A DNA stretch of 64,000 nt from Aquisediminimonas profunda (GTDB lineage Bacteria > Pseudomonadota > Alphaproteobacteria > Sphingomonadales > Sphingomonadaceae): positions 1 through 64,000 of the forward strand of contig NZ_CP080327.1 of assembly GCF_019443285.1 (NCBI RefSeq), read 5' to 3'. The position numbers were made by a program, and so were the translations under genes. How positions within the stretch are numbered: position 1 is the stretch's first letter; every line of letters starts with the position of its first letter. The notes below the pieces were generated by a model. That model did no database searches. It had not been told where the DNA came from and worked only from the letters and a program-made list of their open reading frames with translations. Below are positions 18,061 through 28,610 of the stretch, piece after piece.

Positions 18061-18528
18061 ATGGGCGAACAGTCCCCGATAAGACCCAGTTTGCCGCGCA
18101 AGCGCGACGGGAGGCAGAAGCGGTTCCTGGTCGGGCTGATGACATCCGAGACGTGCAAGCCTCAGCGCATCGTTATCATGAACCTGTCTGCCTTTGGCCT
18201 TGCATGTCGGGCTGTGCATCCGCCGGAAGTGGACGAAAGGGTGACCATTTCGCTCGGTGCCTTTGGCGAGGTTGACGGCCAAATCCGGTGGCGACTGGGA
18301 CGCCGCTTTGGAGTCAAGCTGGATCAGGAGATCGACGTCATTGCAATCGGCCTCGCAAAGCACGGCTTTCGGTCTGCCGACTATGATCTGCCGCTGGATC
18401 CCAAATTCGAAAACATGATGGTGTTCGAATTCTTTCGCGATGCCGAATATCATGAGATTGAAAGCCTGCCGACAGACGCGATTCAAAAGCCTTCGGGAAG
18501 CGCAATGTCACCGACCAGCCGCCGATAA
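18061..18528 (+). CDS. PilZ domain-containing protein
   Basis: A 155-residue protein with a PilZ-like core, a cyclic-di-GMP receptor fold. The second binding motif is present as NLSAFG (residues 41-46; consensus D/NxSxxG), followed by strands ending in [20 protein letters not shown]. The first motif RxxxR is not exact: the basic cluster RKRDGRQKR at 13-21 has related spacing only. The start is uncertain because no clear ribosome binding site fits. The last 46 bp overlap the 3' end of the convergent dgt gene. It could be an effector for the diguanylate cyclases encoded later in the window. Confidence 0.72.
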   Translation: MGEQSPIRPSLPRKRDGRQKRFLVGLMTSETCKPQRIVIMNLSAFGLACRAVHPPEVDERVTISLGAFGEVDGQIRWRLGRRFGVKLDQEIDVIAIGLAKHGFRSADYDLPLDPKFENMMVFEFFRDAEYHEIESLPTDAIQKPSGSAMSPTSRR

Positions 18529-19649
18529 CATCCAATCGCATAGCGATCCGTCATGCCCGCGATGAAGTCGGCAATGTGACGGGCACGCCCATCCGGACTG
18601 TCAGGCAGATCCTGCTGCCATTCGGTCGGCAAGCCACCGGGATCCGCATCATAGGCCGCAAAAAGTCCGGAAATGATCTGCCGTGCCAAGGCCGCTGCCT
18701 CAAGCTGGCGGGGATGATGATACAGGCGAGCGTACATGAAGGATTTGAGCTCATGTTCCTGCGACGCGAGTGCGCCTGAAAAACTGGCAAGCGTCCGCCC
18801 CGCCGCCCGCACATCGGCAACGGTGGACACCCCTGACTCCCTGATGTTCCTGCGCGTCTCTTCGATCACGTCGTTGACCATTTTGCCAATCTGCTGCCGG
18901 ATGAGTTCGGCACGCAGCCGTCCGGTTTCAACATCGGGGTAACGACGCAGCACCTCTTCCCAGCCAGCCCTTACGAGCGGAACAGTCAGGAGCTCGTCAA
19001 AGTCGATCAGCCCGGCGCGCAAGCCATCGTCGATGTCGTGATTGTCATAGGCAATATCATCCGAGACGGCAGCCACCTGCGCCTCCAGTGACGCATGACT
19101 GGACAGTTGCAGCGGATAGCCTTGATCCACCATTGCCATTTCCCACCCGGGCCGGGTCACAGGTCCATTGTGCTTGGCAAGGCCTTCAAGGGTTTCCCAT
19201 GTGAGGTTGAGCCCGCGCCACCGAGGATAGGGCGCCTCAAGATAGGTCAGCACCCGAAGCGTGTGGCCATTGTGATCGAAGCCTCCGGCATGGGCCAGCG
19301 CTTCTGTCAGGGCATCCTCGCCGGCATGGCCGAAGGGCGGATGCCCGATGTCATGCGCGAGGCAAAGGGCCTCCGTCAGGTCTTCATCAAGACCGAGCGC
19401 GCGCGCAATTGTCCGCCCGATCTGGGCCACTTCAAGGCTGTGCGTGAGGCGCACCCGGAAATGATCGCCATCGGGCGCAACAAAGACCTGCGTCTTGTGG
19501 CGCAATCGCCGGAACGCAATGGAATGAATGATCCTGTCGCGGTCGCGCTGGAAGGCGGTCCGGGGGCCACGTGTTTCGCCAACTGCTTCCAGATGTTGCC
19601 GCCCTTTGCTGGCAGCGGGATCACTTGCGCACGGCGATCGTGCCCTCAT
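18483..19649 (-). CDS. dgt: Deoxyguanosinetriphosphate triphosphohydrolase-like protein (dGTPase)
   Basis: A 388-residue HD-domain phosphohydrolase of the Dgt type 2 subfamily that splits dNTPs to deoxynucleosides and triphosphate. The metal-binding residues appear in [12 protein letters not shown] and [16 protein letters not shown], with a further Asp in [16 protein letters not shown]. The N-terminal [26 protein letters not shown] is diagnostic. Its ATG overlaps the stop of the SPOR-domain gene (ATGA), so it is coupled to the division locus. Its 3' end overlaps the PilZ gene by 46 bp. Confidence 0.94.
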   Translation of the reverse strand: MRARSPCASDPAASKGRQHLEAVGETRGPRTAFQRDRDRIIHSIAFRRLRHKTQVFVAPDGDHFRVRLTHSLEVAQIGRTIARALGLDEDLTEALCLAHDIGHPPFGHAGEDALTEALAHAGGFDHNGHTLRVLTYLEAPYPRWRGLNLTWETLEGLAKHNGPVTRPGWEMAMVDQGYPLQLSSHASLEAQVAAVSDDIAYDNHDIDDGLRAGLIDFDELLTVPLVRAGWEEVLRRYPDVETGRLRAELIRQQIGKMVNDVIEETRRNIRESGVSTVADVRAAGRTLASFSGALASQEHELKSFMYARLYHHPRQLEAAALARQIISGLFAAYDADPGGLPTEWQQDLPDSPDGRARHIADFIAGMTDRYAIGCYRRLVGDIALPEGF

Positions 19650-21436
19650 TTTCCGGAGACTTTGGTCACAACCTGACCTGGGTCGCTCGAGAAGGTTGAC
19701 CCCTGCAGCCCGGCCTTGTTCATCGCGTTCACCATCGCGCGGGCCTCGGCCTGGCTCTTGAACGGGCCAATCAGCAAACGATTGGTCGCCTTGAACGGAA
19801 CGGAAGAGGCGCTCTGACCCTTGAAGACTGCCGGAGATTTTTCCTTCATCTTCTTCCAGGTCCCGGGCAGGCCGGCATCATTGGCGCCTGTCGCAATCTG
19901 GACCCAGATTCGCGCCGGATTCTTGGCCGCAGCGAGCCTTTCAGCCTCTTTCGCTTCCTTGGCGGCCTTTGCTTCGGCATCCGCCTTGGCTTCAGCCGCC
20001 GCCTCGCGCTGAGCAGCGATCCGAGCGGCCTTGAGTTCCGCCGCAGTTGGCAACGGCCCGGCGACGCTTTCCTGTTCAACTTCAAGCCCGGCAAGAACCG
20101 CACCCAGGCCTGCACTGGTTCTGGAAGGCGACACCGCGGGGTTTGCGGGCCGGGCCGATTGTGTCGTGACTTCGGAAGATGTGCTGACAGCCGGCGCGCG
20201 CACCGGCGTGTCCGAAACCTCAAAGAGTGGCGCTGGCGTTTCGTTCGCCTTTTCTGCGCTGGCGAGTGTCGTGGAGGTCATTGGCGCGCTGCTTGATGGC
20301 GCCGGACTGGGGACAACGGGGACAACTGCCTGCGGTGCCCTTTCAGCCGAGGCGACAACGGGCGGCCCCATGCTGGGCCGTGTTGTCACGGTTGGACGAT
20401 CTGCAGCACGTGTCGCCACAACCGAACCGGCCGGGGCACGCGGAGCGGGAGGAGATGGCTTGCTCTCCTCACGAACCGGGACAAGTGTCACAGTCTCGCG
20501 CCCCGGTATTCGCCGGGGCTCTTTAGACGCCAAAGCGGCGGGCTTTGCAGCGGAGACATCCGACGGTCTTGGACCAAGCGGATCGCCCGCGGGAATCAAA
20601 CCGTCCGAAGCGCCACCGGAACCCGAGGGATGATAAAGATCGCCAGCGGCTGCAACGGCCATTGCCGATCCATCGCTCGGCATGATCCCATAATTGACCG
20701 CAAGCGCCCGATCGGCCGCATTCAACGTCGCAAGTCGCTTCAGAAACGGGGCCATTGATGCGCCTGCCCCACCCGGCATGACCGAACTGGCCACATCCTC
20801 TGCAGCCGCCACATCGCCGTTCATTGCCAAGACAAAGGCGCGCGCGCGCCAGGCTGAACGATTCTTCTGGCGCAGCAGGGGATCGAGCAGTTCCATTGCA
20901 CCCTGGTCGTCGCCGGAGATTCCGAGCGACAAGGCATAGCGGATCGTCAAATCGTCATCTGGTCCGGATCGTAGCGCCAGTGCATAGTCGTGCTGGGCCC
21001 GCTTCGGCTCTCCCCGAAGGTCGTAAGCAAGCCCCCGGTCGCGAGCAACGACCTGTTCCGGCATGCCGAGGGCCACGGCCTCGCCGAAGAGGCGCAGGGC
21101 ATCCGTCGGCTTTTGCTTGAGAATGAGAGCAGAGCCAATGGCAGCCTTGATTTTGGCACTGCCGGGAGAAATGTCCTCCGCCCGGGCAAGAAAGGCCAGG
21201 GCTGCATCGCCGTCGCCTACCGCTATCGCACTCAGCCCCGCCTCTGTGAGAGCCGTCACGTCTCTCGGGTTCTGGGACAATATTACGAGGTTTGCAGCAA
21301 GGCGGTCGGAAGGATCGGCTGACTGGGTCGTCTGAGAAGTTGCGGTTGAAGCGGGTTGAGCCAAAGCACCCTGCGCCAGCAACGCCAGACCCATCGCCAA
21401 CCCACGACCCCAGTTGGCCTGATTCAAGATTCTCAT
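19646..21436 (-). CDS. Secreted TPR/SPOR-domain protein
   Basis: A 596-residue protein with a signal peptide (cleavage near GALAQPA), a TPR-like helical half (about residues 40-240), a long Pro/Ala/Thr/Ser-rich linker, an Ala/Lys/Glu helical stretch (about 470-510) and a C-terminal SPOR domain (about 515-590, containing WVQIATGA and [20 protein letters not shown]). SPOR domains bind denuded septal peptidoglycan, so this protein probably localises to the division site. It lies 114 bp downstream of ftsZ on the same strand. A link to cell separation is inferred from domain and position. Confidence 0.85.
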   Translation of the reverse strand: MRILNQANWGRGLAMGLALLAQGALAQPASTATSQTTQSADPSDRLAANLVILSQNPRDVTALTEAGLSAIAVGDGDAALAFLARAEDISPGSAKIKAAIGSALILKQKPTDALRLFGEAVALGMPEQVVARDRGLAYDLRGEPKRAQHDYALALRSGPDDDLTIRYALSLGISGDDQGAMELLDPLLRQKNRSAWRARAFVLAMNGDVAAAEDVASSVMPGGAGASMAPFLKRLATLNAADRALAVNYGIMPSDGSAMAVAAAGDLYHPSGSGGASDGLIPAGDPLGPRPSDVSAAKPAALASKEPRRIPGRETVTLVPVREESKPSPPAPRAPAGSVVATRAADRPTVTTRPSMGPPVVASAERAPQAVVPVVPSPAPSSSAPMTSTTLASAEKANETPAPLFEVSDTPVRAPAVSTSSEVTTQSARPANPAVSPSRTSAGLGAVLAGLEVEQESVAGPLPTAAELKAARIAAQREAAAEAKADAEAKAAKEAKEAERLAAAKNPARIWVQIATGANDAGLPGTWKKMKEKSPAVFKGQSASSVPFKATNRLLIGPFKSQAEARAMVNAMNKAGLQGSTFSSDPGQVVTKVSGK

Positions 21437-21480
21437 GAAAACAGACCTAAACCCACTCGGCCCTTGCCGCGCAAGAGCAC

Positions 21481-21502
21481 ATCCCGGGAATCACGCCGGG
21501 AT
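21481..21502. terminator. Hairpin between ftsZ and the SPOR gene
   Basis: ATCCCGG and CCGGGAT pair over 7 bp with an 8-base loop. A second short stem (CCATC/GATGG) lies at about 21533-21545 next to the ftsZ stop. Neither has a T-run. They may attenuate read-through from the dcw cluster into the SPOR-dgt pair, but a true terminator is not proven. Confidence 0.35.
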
Positions 21503-21550
21503 GGTAGCAGCCGAGGACAAACCGGCCTGCACCATCCCGGATGGGATTGA

Positions 21551-23035
21551 TTACTGATTATTCTGGCGATTGAGGAACCGCGGAATATCGAGAGGGTCTG
21601 ACGCCTCGGTTGGCGCGACGTCTGCCTTTGCAGAGCCACGCGCAATGTTCGACATGCGTTCAAACAAGGTGCCCCCCGCAGCAGGAGCGGCACGCGGCGT
21701 TTCTTCTGCATCGCCAACAAGCCAGCGACGACGCGGCGGTTCCGGATTGTCCACGGTGTCGTCAAACATTGGCGGGACCGGATTCGACGTCACTTCGGTA
21801 TCAAGCATCGATTGAGGCTCGAGCATCAATTCATCGGGTTGGACCGAGCCGGCCTCTTCGGCGAGCGGAGCCTCCAGGACGAGCGGCGCCTCTTCCTCAA
21901 TCACCGGCTCTGGAGTGGCTTCCATTGTGTCGGGCATGTCTGCATCGACAGAGGCGGTCTCGACAATCGGCGCCGGCGCAATCACTGGCTCTGGCGTGCG
22001 AATGATTTCCTCGCTCTTGCGGGCGGTCGGGAAGGAGAAGACCCGGGCAGGCTCCGGCGCGACAACCGAGTCAGCCTCGATGCCCGTGGCAACCACAGAA
22101 ACGCGGATGCGGCCTTCCAGTTCATTGTTGAAGGCCGAACCCCAGATGATGTTTGCATCGGGATCGACCAGCTCCTTGATGTGGCTGGCCGCTTCGTCGA
22201 CTTCCATCAGGCGCATGTCCTCGCCACCGACGATCGAGACGATGACACCCTTCGCGCCCTTCATCGACACGCCGTCGAGCAGCGGATTGGCGATAGCCTT
22301 TTCAGCAGCATCGATCGCGCGATTGTCGCCAGAGGCTTCGCCCGTACCCATCATGGCCTTGCCCATTTCGCCCATCACCGAACGAACGTCTGCAAAGTCG
22401 AGGTTGATCAGGCCCGGCATGACCATCAGGTCGGTTATGCCGCGGACGCCCTGCTGGAGAACCTCATCGGCCATCTGGAAGGCTTCCTTGAAGGTCGTCG
22501 AGGGATTGGCAATCAGGAACAAATTCTGGTTGGGGATGACAATCAGCGTATCGACATGCTTCTGCAGTTCGGCGATGCCCGCTTCGGCGGCCTTCATGCG
22601 ACGCGATCCTTCAAAGCTGAAAGGTTTGGTGACGACACCAACAGTCAGGATGCCACGATCGCGCGCGGCCTTTGCAATGACAGGAGCAGCTCCCGTTCCC
22701 GTACCGCCGCCCATGCCGGCTGCGATGAAGCACATGTGCGCGCCGTCGAGCGCCTTTTCGACTGTCTCGATTGTTTCCTCGGCAGCAGCACGGCCAATCT
22801 CGGGCCGCGAGCCAGCGCCAAGACCTTGCGTGATCTTGAGGCCAAGCTGGAGGCGGCGCTCTGCCGGGCTGGTGTTGAGTGCCTGGGCATCAGTGTTGGC
22901 GACGATGAAATCGACCCCCTGGACCTGAGCGGCGATCATGTTGGCGATGGCGTTTCCGCCCGCTCCGCCAACGCCAATCACGCTGATCCGCGGCCGCAAC
23001 TCGTCCACCTCGGGTGCCATGAATTCAATGCTCAT
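21551..23035 (-). CDS. ftsZ: Cell division protein FtsZ
   Basis: A 494-residue tubulin-like GTPase that forms the Z ring. The globular domain starts with [18 protein letters not shown], carries the tubulin signature [10 protein letters not shown] at about residues 110-119, and the T7-loop region [12 protein letters not shown] long acidic, Pro/Glu-rich linker (about 320-475) leads to the conserved C-terminal peptide DIPRFLNRQ, which binds FtsA and other partners. The linker makes it longer than the 380-residue enterobacterial protein, as is usual in alphaproteobacteria. GGGGAG precedes the ATG. It is separated from ftsA by 144 bp, the only real gap in the cluster. Confidence 0.98.
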   Translation of the reverse strand: MSIEFMAPEVDELRPRISVIGVGGAGGNAIANMIAAQVQGVDFIVANTDAQALNTSPAERRLQLGLKITQGLGAGSRPEIGRAAAEETIETVEKALDGAHMCFIAAGMGGGTGTGAAPVIAKAARDRGILTVGVVTKPFSFEGSRRMKAAEAGIAELQKHVDTLIVIPNQNLFLIANPSTTFKEAFQMADEVLQQGVRGITDLMVMPGLINLDFADVRSVMGEMGKAMMGTGEASGDNRAIDAAEKAIANPLLDGVSMKGAKGVIVSIVGGEDMRLMEVDEAASHIKELVDPDANIIWGSAFNNELEGRIRVSVVATGIEADSVVAPEPARVFSFPTARKSEEIIRTPEPVIAPAPIVETASVDADMPDTMEATPEPVIEEEAPLVLEAPLAEEAGSVQPDELMLEPQSMLDTEVTSNPVPPMFDDTVDNPEPPRRRWLVGDAEETPRAAPAAGGTLFERMSNIARGSAKADVAPTEASDPLDIPRFLNRQNNQ

Positions 23036-23179
23036 CTCGCTGTCTCCCCATCTGATGCCAAGGGCGAAGCACCTGCCCTCTTGACTCTTTGCCTGAACTG
23101 ATTCGCCGAATCACCAAAAAAGTTAACGACTCGGAAAATTTCTGCAATTTGTGCATTCATTACAGAATCCTTACAATAT
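23036..23179 (-). promoter_or_regulatory. ftsA-ftsZ spacer, probable ftsZ promoter region
   Basis: This 144-bp spacer is the only sizeable non-coding gap within the dcw cluster. It contains GTTAAC, a half-site type element of the CtrA kind (TTAA), and a perfect inverted repeat GATTCG-N-CGAATC at 23100-23112, as well as an AT-rich stretch near 23140-23180. A dedicated ftsZ promoter here is common in alphaproteobacteria. No -35/-10 pair can be assigned with confidence. Confidence 0.45.
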
Positions 23180-24442
23180 CTAGTAGGCGCTTTGGAGCGC
23201 CGTCATCAACTTTTTAATGATCCCGGTGCCCAAAACCGGGCTGACCCGTGCAGGTTCCGGCATGATCACCCGCAAATCGATTGGATCCGAAGCGGCATAG
23301 TGAATGAGCCCGGCCAAAGTCGTGAATCCCGACCCGCTGTGCGCCTCCGGCAAGCCCGACAATCCGCGTGGCCGACCGATACGGACCGACCGACCGAGGG
23401 CGCCTTGCATATAGTCTGCCATGCCCTTCAGTTCGGCGCCGCCGCCCGTCAAAACGACTTGCCTGCCGACCGGTCCAGAGAAGCCCAGTTCCTTCAGCGC
23501 CTTTGAAACCTCGCCTGCCAGATGCTCGAGCCGCTGACGAATGACGGCGATAAGCTGTGCGCGCGTGATGCGAGACGTCTCCGACGCATCGTCCTCAGCC
23601 GATAATGGCGCCACTTCGATCATGTCGTGATTGTCGCGCGGGCTTGCGGTTGCCGAGCCGTAAAAGCACTTCATCCGTTCGGCCTGATCGCGCCGCGTCC
23701 CGAACGCGGAGGCAATGTCATCGGTGATGTCCGCTGCGCCAAACGGGATGGACGTCAAGCCGACAAGCATCCCGCCAGCAAAGAGCGAGACATTGGTCAC
23801 GCCCGCCCCAAGCTCGACCAGCGCAACGCCGAGCTCTCGTTCTTCGTCGGAAAGGCACGCCATGCCTGTTGCGACCGGCGACGCGATGATCGACTTCACT
23901 TCGAGGTGGGCCTTCCTGACGCACAGGTCGAGATTGCGGACCGGCGAACCATCGGCGCACACGACGTGGATATCGACACCCAGTGTATCAGCGTGAAGCC
24001 CAAGTGGCTTTTTGACACCTTGCAGTCCGTCGAGCGTATAAAGCGTGGGCTGGGCATGGAGGATCATGCGGCCATCGGGGTCGAGCGTATTGCGTCCGGC
24101 GGCGAGAAGCTCGTCAATATCCTCCTGCTCGATCCGGTGGCCGCCGAGTTCGACCTCGACTGACGCAATGTCGCTGACCAGCCCCCCTGCTGAAAAACCG
24201 ACCCAGACATTCTCGATATTTGTTCCAGCGATACGTTCGGCCTGTTCCACCGCATCGCGGACTGCGGATTCCGTCGCATCCATGTCGGCAATATATCCGC
24301 GCTTCACGCCGCGGCTTTCCCGCTGCCCCGTGCCAAGGACCTGAATGTCACCAGATGGGAGCCGCTCTGCAATGAGCGCAGACACCTTCCATGAGCCGAT
24401 ATCCAGCGCCGTGATCAACTGATCGCTTCTAGGCTGTGCCAC
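23180..24442 (-). CDS. ftsA: Cell division protein FtsA
   Basis: A 420-residue actin-like ATPase that tethers FtsZ to the membrane. The N-terminal LITALDIGSWKVSALIAE is the phosphate-1 region, ELGAGVTNVSLFAGG the phosphate-2 region, and VVLTGGGAELKGM the adenosine motif; the end LMTALQSAY belongs to the amphipathic membrane-targeting helix. The start is GTG at 24442 (VAQPRSDQ), supported by GGGGGAGG a few bases upstream and by family alignment. It overlaps ftsQ by 14 bp. Confidence 0.95.
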   Translation of the reverse strand: MAQPRSDQLITALDIGSWKVSALIAERLPSGDIQVLGTGQRESRGVKRGYIADMDATESAVRDAVEQAERIAGTNIENVWVGFSAGGLVSDIASVEVELGGHRIEQEDIDELLAAGRNTLDPDGRMILHAQPTLYTLDGLQGVKKPLGLHADTLGVDIHVVCADGSPVRNLDLCVRKAHLEVKSIIASPVATGMACLSDEERELGVALVELGAGVTNVSLFAGGMLVGLTSIPFGAADITDDIASAFGTRRDQAERMKCFYGSATASPRDNHDMIEVAPLSAEDDASETSRITRAQLIAVIRQRLEHLAGEVSKALKELGFSGPVGRQVVLTGGGAELKGMADYMQGALGRSVRIGRPRGLSGLPEAHSGSGFTTLAGLIHYAASDPIDLRVIMPEPARVSPVLGTGIIKKLMTALQSAY

Positions 24443-25358
24443 CCGTTTCCTCCCCCTTGGTTTCGCCGACCGATTCCTTTGGCGCGTCGATTGCCGGTTT
24501 CGATTTGTCGATCTTCGCAACGAACTTGGTCGGATCGCGCATGTCAAAGCGCGCATATCCGCGGCCCAAAAGCCTTTGCACGCCGTCCATCCTGGCGAAT
24601 TTCACCAGCGACTTGCCCGCGAGTTCGTCCCCTTCGGGCAAGGCCAATGTTTCGCCGGACTGGAAGCGCAAATCCCAGCGTCGGCCGCCGACCCAGGTCG
24701 CAGCCGCCAGCATTGGCTTCAGGGCCGGGGCGCGCTCCATCAATTCCGAGAGCGCGGTCGCCTTTTCATTGGCATCGCTCCCGATCAGCAAAGGCAGGTC
24801 AGGCATGGCATCGAGCGAAACGGGTTCAAGAACAACACCGTGAGCGTCGATCAGGGAGAGCTGCTGGTTGTGCTGCCAGATGGCAGCGGGCTTGCGCTCG
24901 ACAATGTCGACCACCAGCGTATCCGGCAGGCGGCGCGAGACCCGTGCATCCGCGATCCAGCCAAAGCCGAGCAATTGATTGCGAACCTTGTCGAGATCGA
25001 CAAGCGGCATGGCCATCGAATGCTGGTCAAGTGCAATGGCATAGACGGTAAGCCGTTCCATCCGGTCGATCCCGGTGACTTCGACCCGCTTGACAGCGAA
25101 ACCGGCCCTGCCGATCGACCCTGCGACTGCCGTTCCGACATAGCCCGGCAAACCGGCCATCATTGCGCCAGCCACGACAGCAATTCCGACCATGCCGGCC
25201 ATGGACCAGATCACGAAACGATCGATCGAATCCTGCTTGAAGGGCATGGCCTTGCGGGCCTTTGACCAGGCCGATGTTGCCTTCTGCGCAGGCTTGCGAG
25301 ACCGTGCTTTCACAACAGGCCGCTTTCCGCCGCGCTTTACGGTTGTTGTGCGGCTCAT
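24429..25358 (-). CDS. ftsQ: Cell division protein FtsQ
   Basis: A 309-residue divisome protein with a basic cytoplasmic tail of about 45 residues, one transmembrane helix (about 48-72), a POTRA domain (KRVEVTGIDRMERLTV) and the FtsQ beta domain (DARVSRRLPDTLVVDIVERKP). It links FtsB/FtsL to the early divisome. The ATG at 25358 overlaps the ddl stop as ATGA. The C-terminal 30 residues are charged and probably disordered. Confidence 0.95.
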   Translation of the reverse strand: MSRTTTVKRGGKRPVVKARSRKPAQKATSAWSKARKAMPFKQDSIDRFVIWSMAGMVGIAVVAGAMMAGLPGYVGTAVAGSIGRAGFAVKRVEVTGIDRMERLTVYAIALDQHSMAMPLVDLDKVRNQLLGFGWIADARVSRRLPDTLVVDIVERKPAAIWQHNQQLSLIDAHGVVLEPVSLDAMPDLPLLIGSDANEKATALSELMERAPALKPMLAAATWVGGRRWDLRFQSGETLALPEGDELAGKSLVKFARMDGVQRLLGRGYARFDMRDPTKFVAKIDKSKPAIDAPKESVGETKGEETGGTA

Positions 25359-26272
25359 AATGCTTCCCTCACAATCCGGTCCACAAGGTCATCATAGGAA
25401 ATGCCTGCATGCTTTGCCTGTTCCGGCACGAGGCTCAAGGGCGTCATGCCCGGTTGCGTGTTGATTTCGAGCAGGAAGATGCCTTCCACGCCCTTTTGAT
25501 CATCCCAGCGGAAATCGGAGCGCGACGCGCCCTTGCATCCCAGCACACGATGCGCCTTCAAGGCATAGCCCATCATCGCATCGCTGATGTCTTCCGGAAT
25601 CTGCGCCGGGCAGATATGGGTCGTCAGGCCGTCGGTATATTTGGCATCATAGTCGTAGAAGCCGCTCTTGGGCTGGAGTTCCGTAACGCCCAAGGCACGA
25701 TCATCAAGGACCGCGACTGTAAGTTCACGCCCCCGGATGAAAGGTTCGGCAAGAAGTTCGTCAAATTCCTGCCAGGGGCCATTTACGTCGCGCCCGATCG
25801 GGTTGCCGTAATTGCCTTCGCTGGTGACGATCGCAACGCCAACGGACGAGCCCTCGTTGACAGGCTTCAGGACATAGGGCCGCTCAAGCGGATCGCGCTG
25901 ATAGAGTGTTTCGCTCTTCACGATCAGGCCGCCGGGCATCGGGATGCCATAGGGAACGAGCGCCTGCTTGGTCAGCACCTTGTCGATTGCGATCACGGAT
26001 GTGACCATTCCCGAATGGGTATATTTGAGGCCCATCAGATCCATCATGCCCTGAACCGACCCATCTTCACCGGGCGTTCCGTGGAGCGCGTTGAAGACGA
26101 CATCGGGCGCAGCTTCCGCAAGGCGCGCCGCCACGTCGCGGCCCATGTCGATGCGCGTCACGCGATAGCCCTTGCGTTCAAGCGCATCCGCGACGCCCGC
26201 GCCGCTTGTCAGCGACACTTCGCGCTCGGCGGACCAACCGCCCATCAATACCGCGACATGCACTGCACTCAC
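25355..26272 (-). CDS. ddl: D-alanine--D-alanine ligase
   Basis: A 305-residue ATP-grasp enzyme that makes D-Ala-D-Ala for the peptidoglycan stem peptide. Recognised segments are VLMGGWSAEREVSL at the N-terminus, NALHGTPGEDGSVQG, KPVNEGSSVGV, and the C-terminal EINTQPGMTPLSL. The start is GTG at 26272, overlapping the murB stop as GTGA, with GGGAG upstream; longer in-frame starts would lie inside murB. Confidence 0.95.
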   Translation of the reverse strand: MSAVHVAVLMGGWSAEREVSLTSGAGVADALERKGYRVTRIDMGRDVAARLAEAAPDVVFNALHGTPGEDGSVQGMMDLMGLKYTHSGMVTSVIAIDKVLTKQALVPYGIPMPGGLIVKSETLYQRDPLERPYVLKPVNEGSSVGVAIVTSEGNYGNPIGRDVNGPWQEFDELLAEPFIRGRELTVAVLDDRALGVTELQPKSGFYDYDAKYTDGLTTHICPAQIPEDISDAMMGYALKAHRVLGCKGASRSDFRWDDQKGVEGIFLLEINTQPGMTPLSLVPEQAKHAGISYDDLVDRIVREAL

Positions 26273-27204
26273 TGCGACACTCCCACGCGCTCTTTGCTGG
26301 CGTCGTCGGCCAACACGCCGACACGCTGTATTTCCCATTCCAGCTCAATGCCGGACTTGGCCTTGACCCGCTTGCGCACCTCTTCTCCCAGCGCTTCGAT
26401 GTCGGCGCTTGTTGCGTCTCCGAGATTGAGCAGGAAGTTGGTGTGCTTTTCGGAAACTTGCGCGCCGCCGACTTTCAGTCCCCGGCACCCGGCCTCGTCC
26501 ACCAGTTGCCAGGCCTTGTGGCCCGCCGGATTCTTGAAGGTCGACCCGCCGGTCTTGGACCGCAGTGGCTGGGACGATTCCCGCTCGGCAGCGATGCGGT
26601 CCATTTCCTTGCCAATGCTGGCAGGCTCACCCGGCGTGCCCCTGAAGGTTGCACCGACAACGATGCAGGACTCCGGCAAGGTGGAATGGCGATAGGTGTA
26701 GCCAAGCTCGGCCAGCGGCAGCGTCACTCGCTCGCCGGACCGCAGTACGACATCGGCCTCGACAAGGATATCCCGCACTTCGCGGCCATAGGCGCCGCCA
26801 TTCATCTTCACGAAGCCGCCGACGGTGCCCGGAATGCCGCGCAGGAATTCGAGACCCGCAATCCCGGCGTCGCGTGCCGTCGAGGACACAAGAATTCCTG
26901 AAGCACCGCCGCCGCAGCGCAGCGTGACGGCGTCGACTTTTTCGACTTTGGCAAATGGCTTTCCGAGCCGGACCGTGACGCCGGGAACACCGCCATCGCG
27001 GACGATCAGGTTCGATCCCAACCCCAGCGGCCAAAGCGGCATCGCTGGGTCGAGGTCCCGGACGAAGGCCTGCAAATCATCTACATCCGCCGGTTCAAAC
27101 AGAAATTCTGCCAGTCCACCCGATTTGAACCAGACAAGGGGGGCCAGTGGCGCATTGGCCGACAGCTTGCCGCGCACCGGGGCAAGAGTTTCGATCCCGC
27201 TCAT
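26269..27204 (-). CDS. murB: UDP-N-acetylenolpyruvoylglucosamine reductase (MurB)
   Basis: A 311-residue FAD-dependent enzyme that reduces the enolpyruvyl ether to give UDP-MurNAc. Conserved segments are [27 protein letters not shown] (FAD binding), [21 protein letters not shown], the catalytic serine region GSTFKNP and the final ELEWEI. The type I arrangement is consistent with proteobacteria. The ATG at 27204 overlaps the murC stop (ATGA). Confidence 0.96.
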   Translation of the reverse strand: MSGIETLAPVRGKLSANAPLAPLVWFKSGGLAEFLFEPADVDDLQAFVRDLDPAMPLWPLGLGSNLIVRDGGVPGVTVRLGKPFAKVEKVDAVTLRCGGGASGILVSSTARDAGIAGLEFLRGIPGTVGGFVKMNGGAYGREVRDILVEADVVLRSGERVTLPLAELGYTYRHSTLPESCIVVGATFRGTPGEPASIGKEMDRIAAERESSQPLRSKTGGSTFKNPAGHKAWQLVDEAGCRGLKVGGAQVSEKHTNFLLNLGDATSADIEALGEEVRKRVKAKSGIELEWEIQRVGVLADDASKERVGVSQ

Positions 27205-28610
27205 GCCCGCGCTGCCCGGATGGCATCGGCAAGGCCGGCTGCCCATTTTGTAATGTCCCCCGCACCCAGGCAGATCACCTGGTCCAACGGCTGGGCGACT
27301 TCAGCCAGTTCGGCTGCGAGGCTGGCCGCATCGGCAATCTCGGCCGCCGAGCGATGTCCGCGCTGTTTCAGTCCCTTGACCAGCGTGGCAGCATTCACCC
27401 CTTCAATCGGCGCTTCACCAGCAGCATAAACCGGAGCGACATAGACGATATCTGCATCATTGAACGCCTGCTGGAATTCATCCATCAAATTGCCGAGACG
27501 CGAAAAGCGATGCGGCTGGACAACCGCGATGACGCGACCGCGCGCGCCTTCGCGGGCAGCGGCAAGTACGGCGCGGATCTCGACCGGATGATGGCCATAG
27601 TCATCGATGATCGTCACGCCATCGACCTCGCCGACCTTGGTAAAGCGGCGCTTGACCCCGCCAAATTTTGCAAAGCCGGACTGGATGGTCGCATCCGCGA
27701 TACCCATTTCCAGGGCGACGCCTACGGCGGCAAGCGCGTTCTGCACATTGTGACGACCGGGCATCGGAAGTTCTATGCCTTCGATCGTCCGTGTCGAACC
27801 ATCCCGGGACCGCACAACCGCATCGAAACGGTTCCCTCCGGAAACGGGCGTCACATTCTCGCCACGGACGTCCGCTTGCGCCGAAAAGCCATAGGTCATG
27901 ATCCGCCGATCACGAATGCGCGGCAGGATGGCCTGCACTTCCGGATGGTCGAGGCACAGAATGGCGACACCGTAAAACGGGACATTCTCGATGAATTCCA
28001 CATAGGCCGCCTTGGCGCCGTCAAAATCGCCATAGTGATCGAGATGTTCCGGATCGATGTTGGTCACGACGGCAATCGTGCCGTCAAGACGCAGGAATGA
28101 CCCATCGCTCTCGTCTGCCTCGACAACCATCCACTCGCTGTCGCCAAGCCGCGCGTTCGACCCATAGCTGTTGATGATTCCGCCATTGATGACGGTGGGA
28201 TCAATGCCACCTGCGTCAAGAAGTGCCGCAATCATTGAGGTCGTCGTCGTCTTTCCGTGGGTACCGGCGACAGCGACGGTCGATTTCAGGCGCATCAGTT
28301 CGGCGAGCATCTCGGCCCGACGAACCACAGGAATGCGGCGCTCATAGGCAGCTTCGACTTCGGGATTGGTCTGACGGCTGACGGCTGTCGAAGTAACAAC
28401 CACGGCGGCATCGCCAAGGTTTTCGGCATCGTGGCCGATCATGACCTTGATCCCGCGCGCGCGGAGCCCCTCGACAACATAGCCTTCGGCAATGTCCGAG
28501 CCCTGCACCTTGTAGCCGAGGTTGTGCATCACTTCGGCGATACCCGACATGCCGATGCCGCCAATGCCGATGAAATGGATGGTGCCAATATCGGTTGCGA
28601 CGCCCTTCAT
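27201..28610 (-). CDS. murC: UDP-N-acetylmuramate--L-alanine ligase (MurC)
   Basis: A 469-residue Mur ligase that adds L-Ala to UDP-MurNAc. The N-terminal Rossmann motif [17 protein letters not shown] binds UDP, the ATP-binding motif is [13 protein letters not shown], and the later [10 protein letters not shown] plus VQPHRFSR segments are MurC-specific. The ATG at 28610 overlaps the murG stop (ATGA). Confidence 0.97.
   Translation of the reverse strand: MKGVATDIGTIHFIGIGGIGMSGIAEVMHNLGYKVQGSDIAEGYVVEGLRARGIKVMIGHDAENLGDAAVVVTSTAVSRQTNPEVEAAYERRIPVVRRAEMLAELMRLKSTVAVAGTHGKTTTTSMIAALLDAGGIDPTVINGGIINSYGSNARLGDSEWMVVEADESDGSFLRLDGTIAVVTNIDPEHLDHYGDFDGAKAAYVEFIENVPFYGVAILCLDHPEVQAILPRIRDRRIMTYGFSAQADVRGENVTPVSGGNRFDAVVRSRDGSTRTIEGIELPMPGRHNVQNALAAVGVALEMGIADATIQSGFAKFGGVKRRFTKVGEVDGVTIIDDYGHHPVEIRAVLAAAREGARGRVIAVVQPHRFSRLGNLMDEFQQAFNDADIVYVAPVYAAGEAPIEGVNAATLVKGLKQRGHRSAAEIADAASLAAELAEVAQPLDQVICLGAGDITKWAAGLADAIRAARA

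Noticed and set aside
18012-18275. Alternative start and frame for the PilZ region
   Set aside because: The frame encodes no PilZ motif (NLSAFG is only in the other frame) and ends early.
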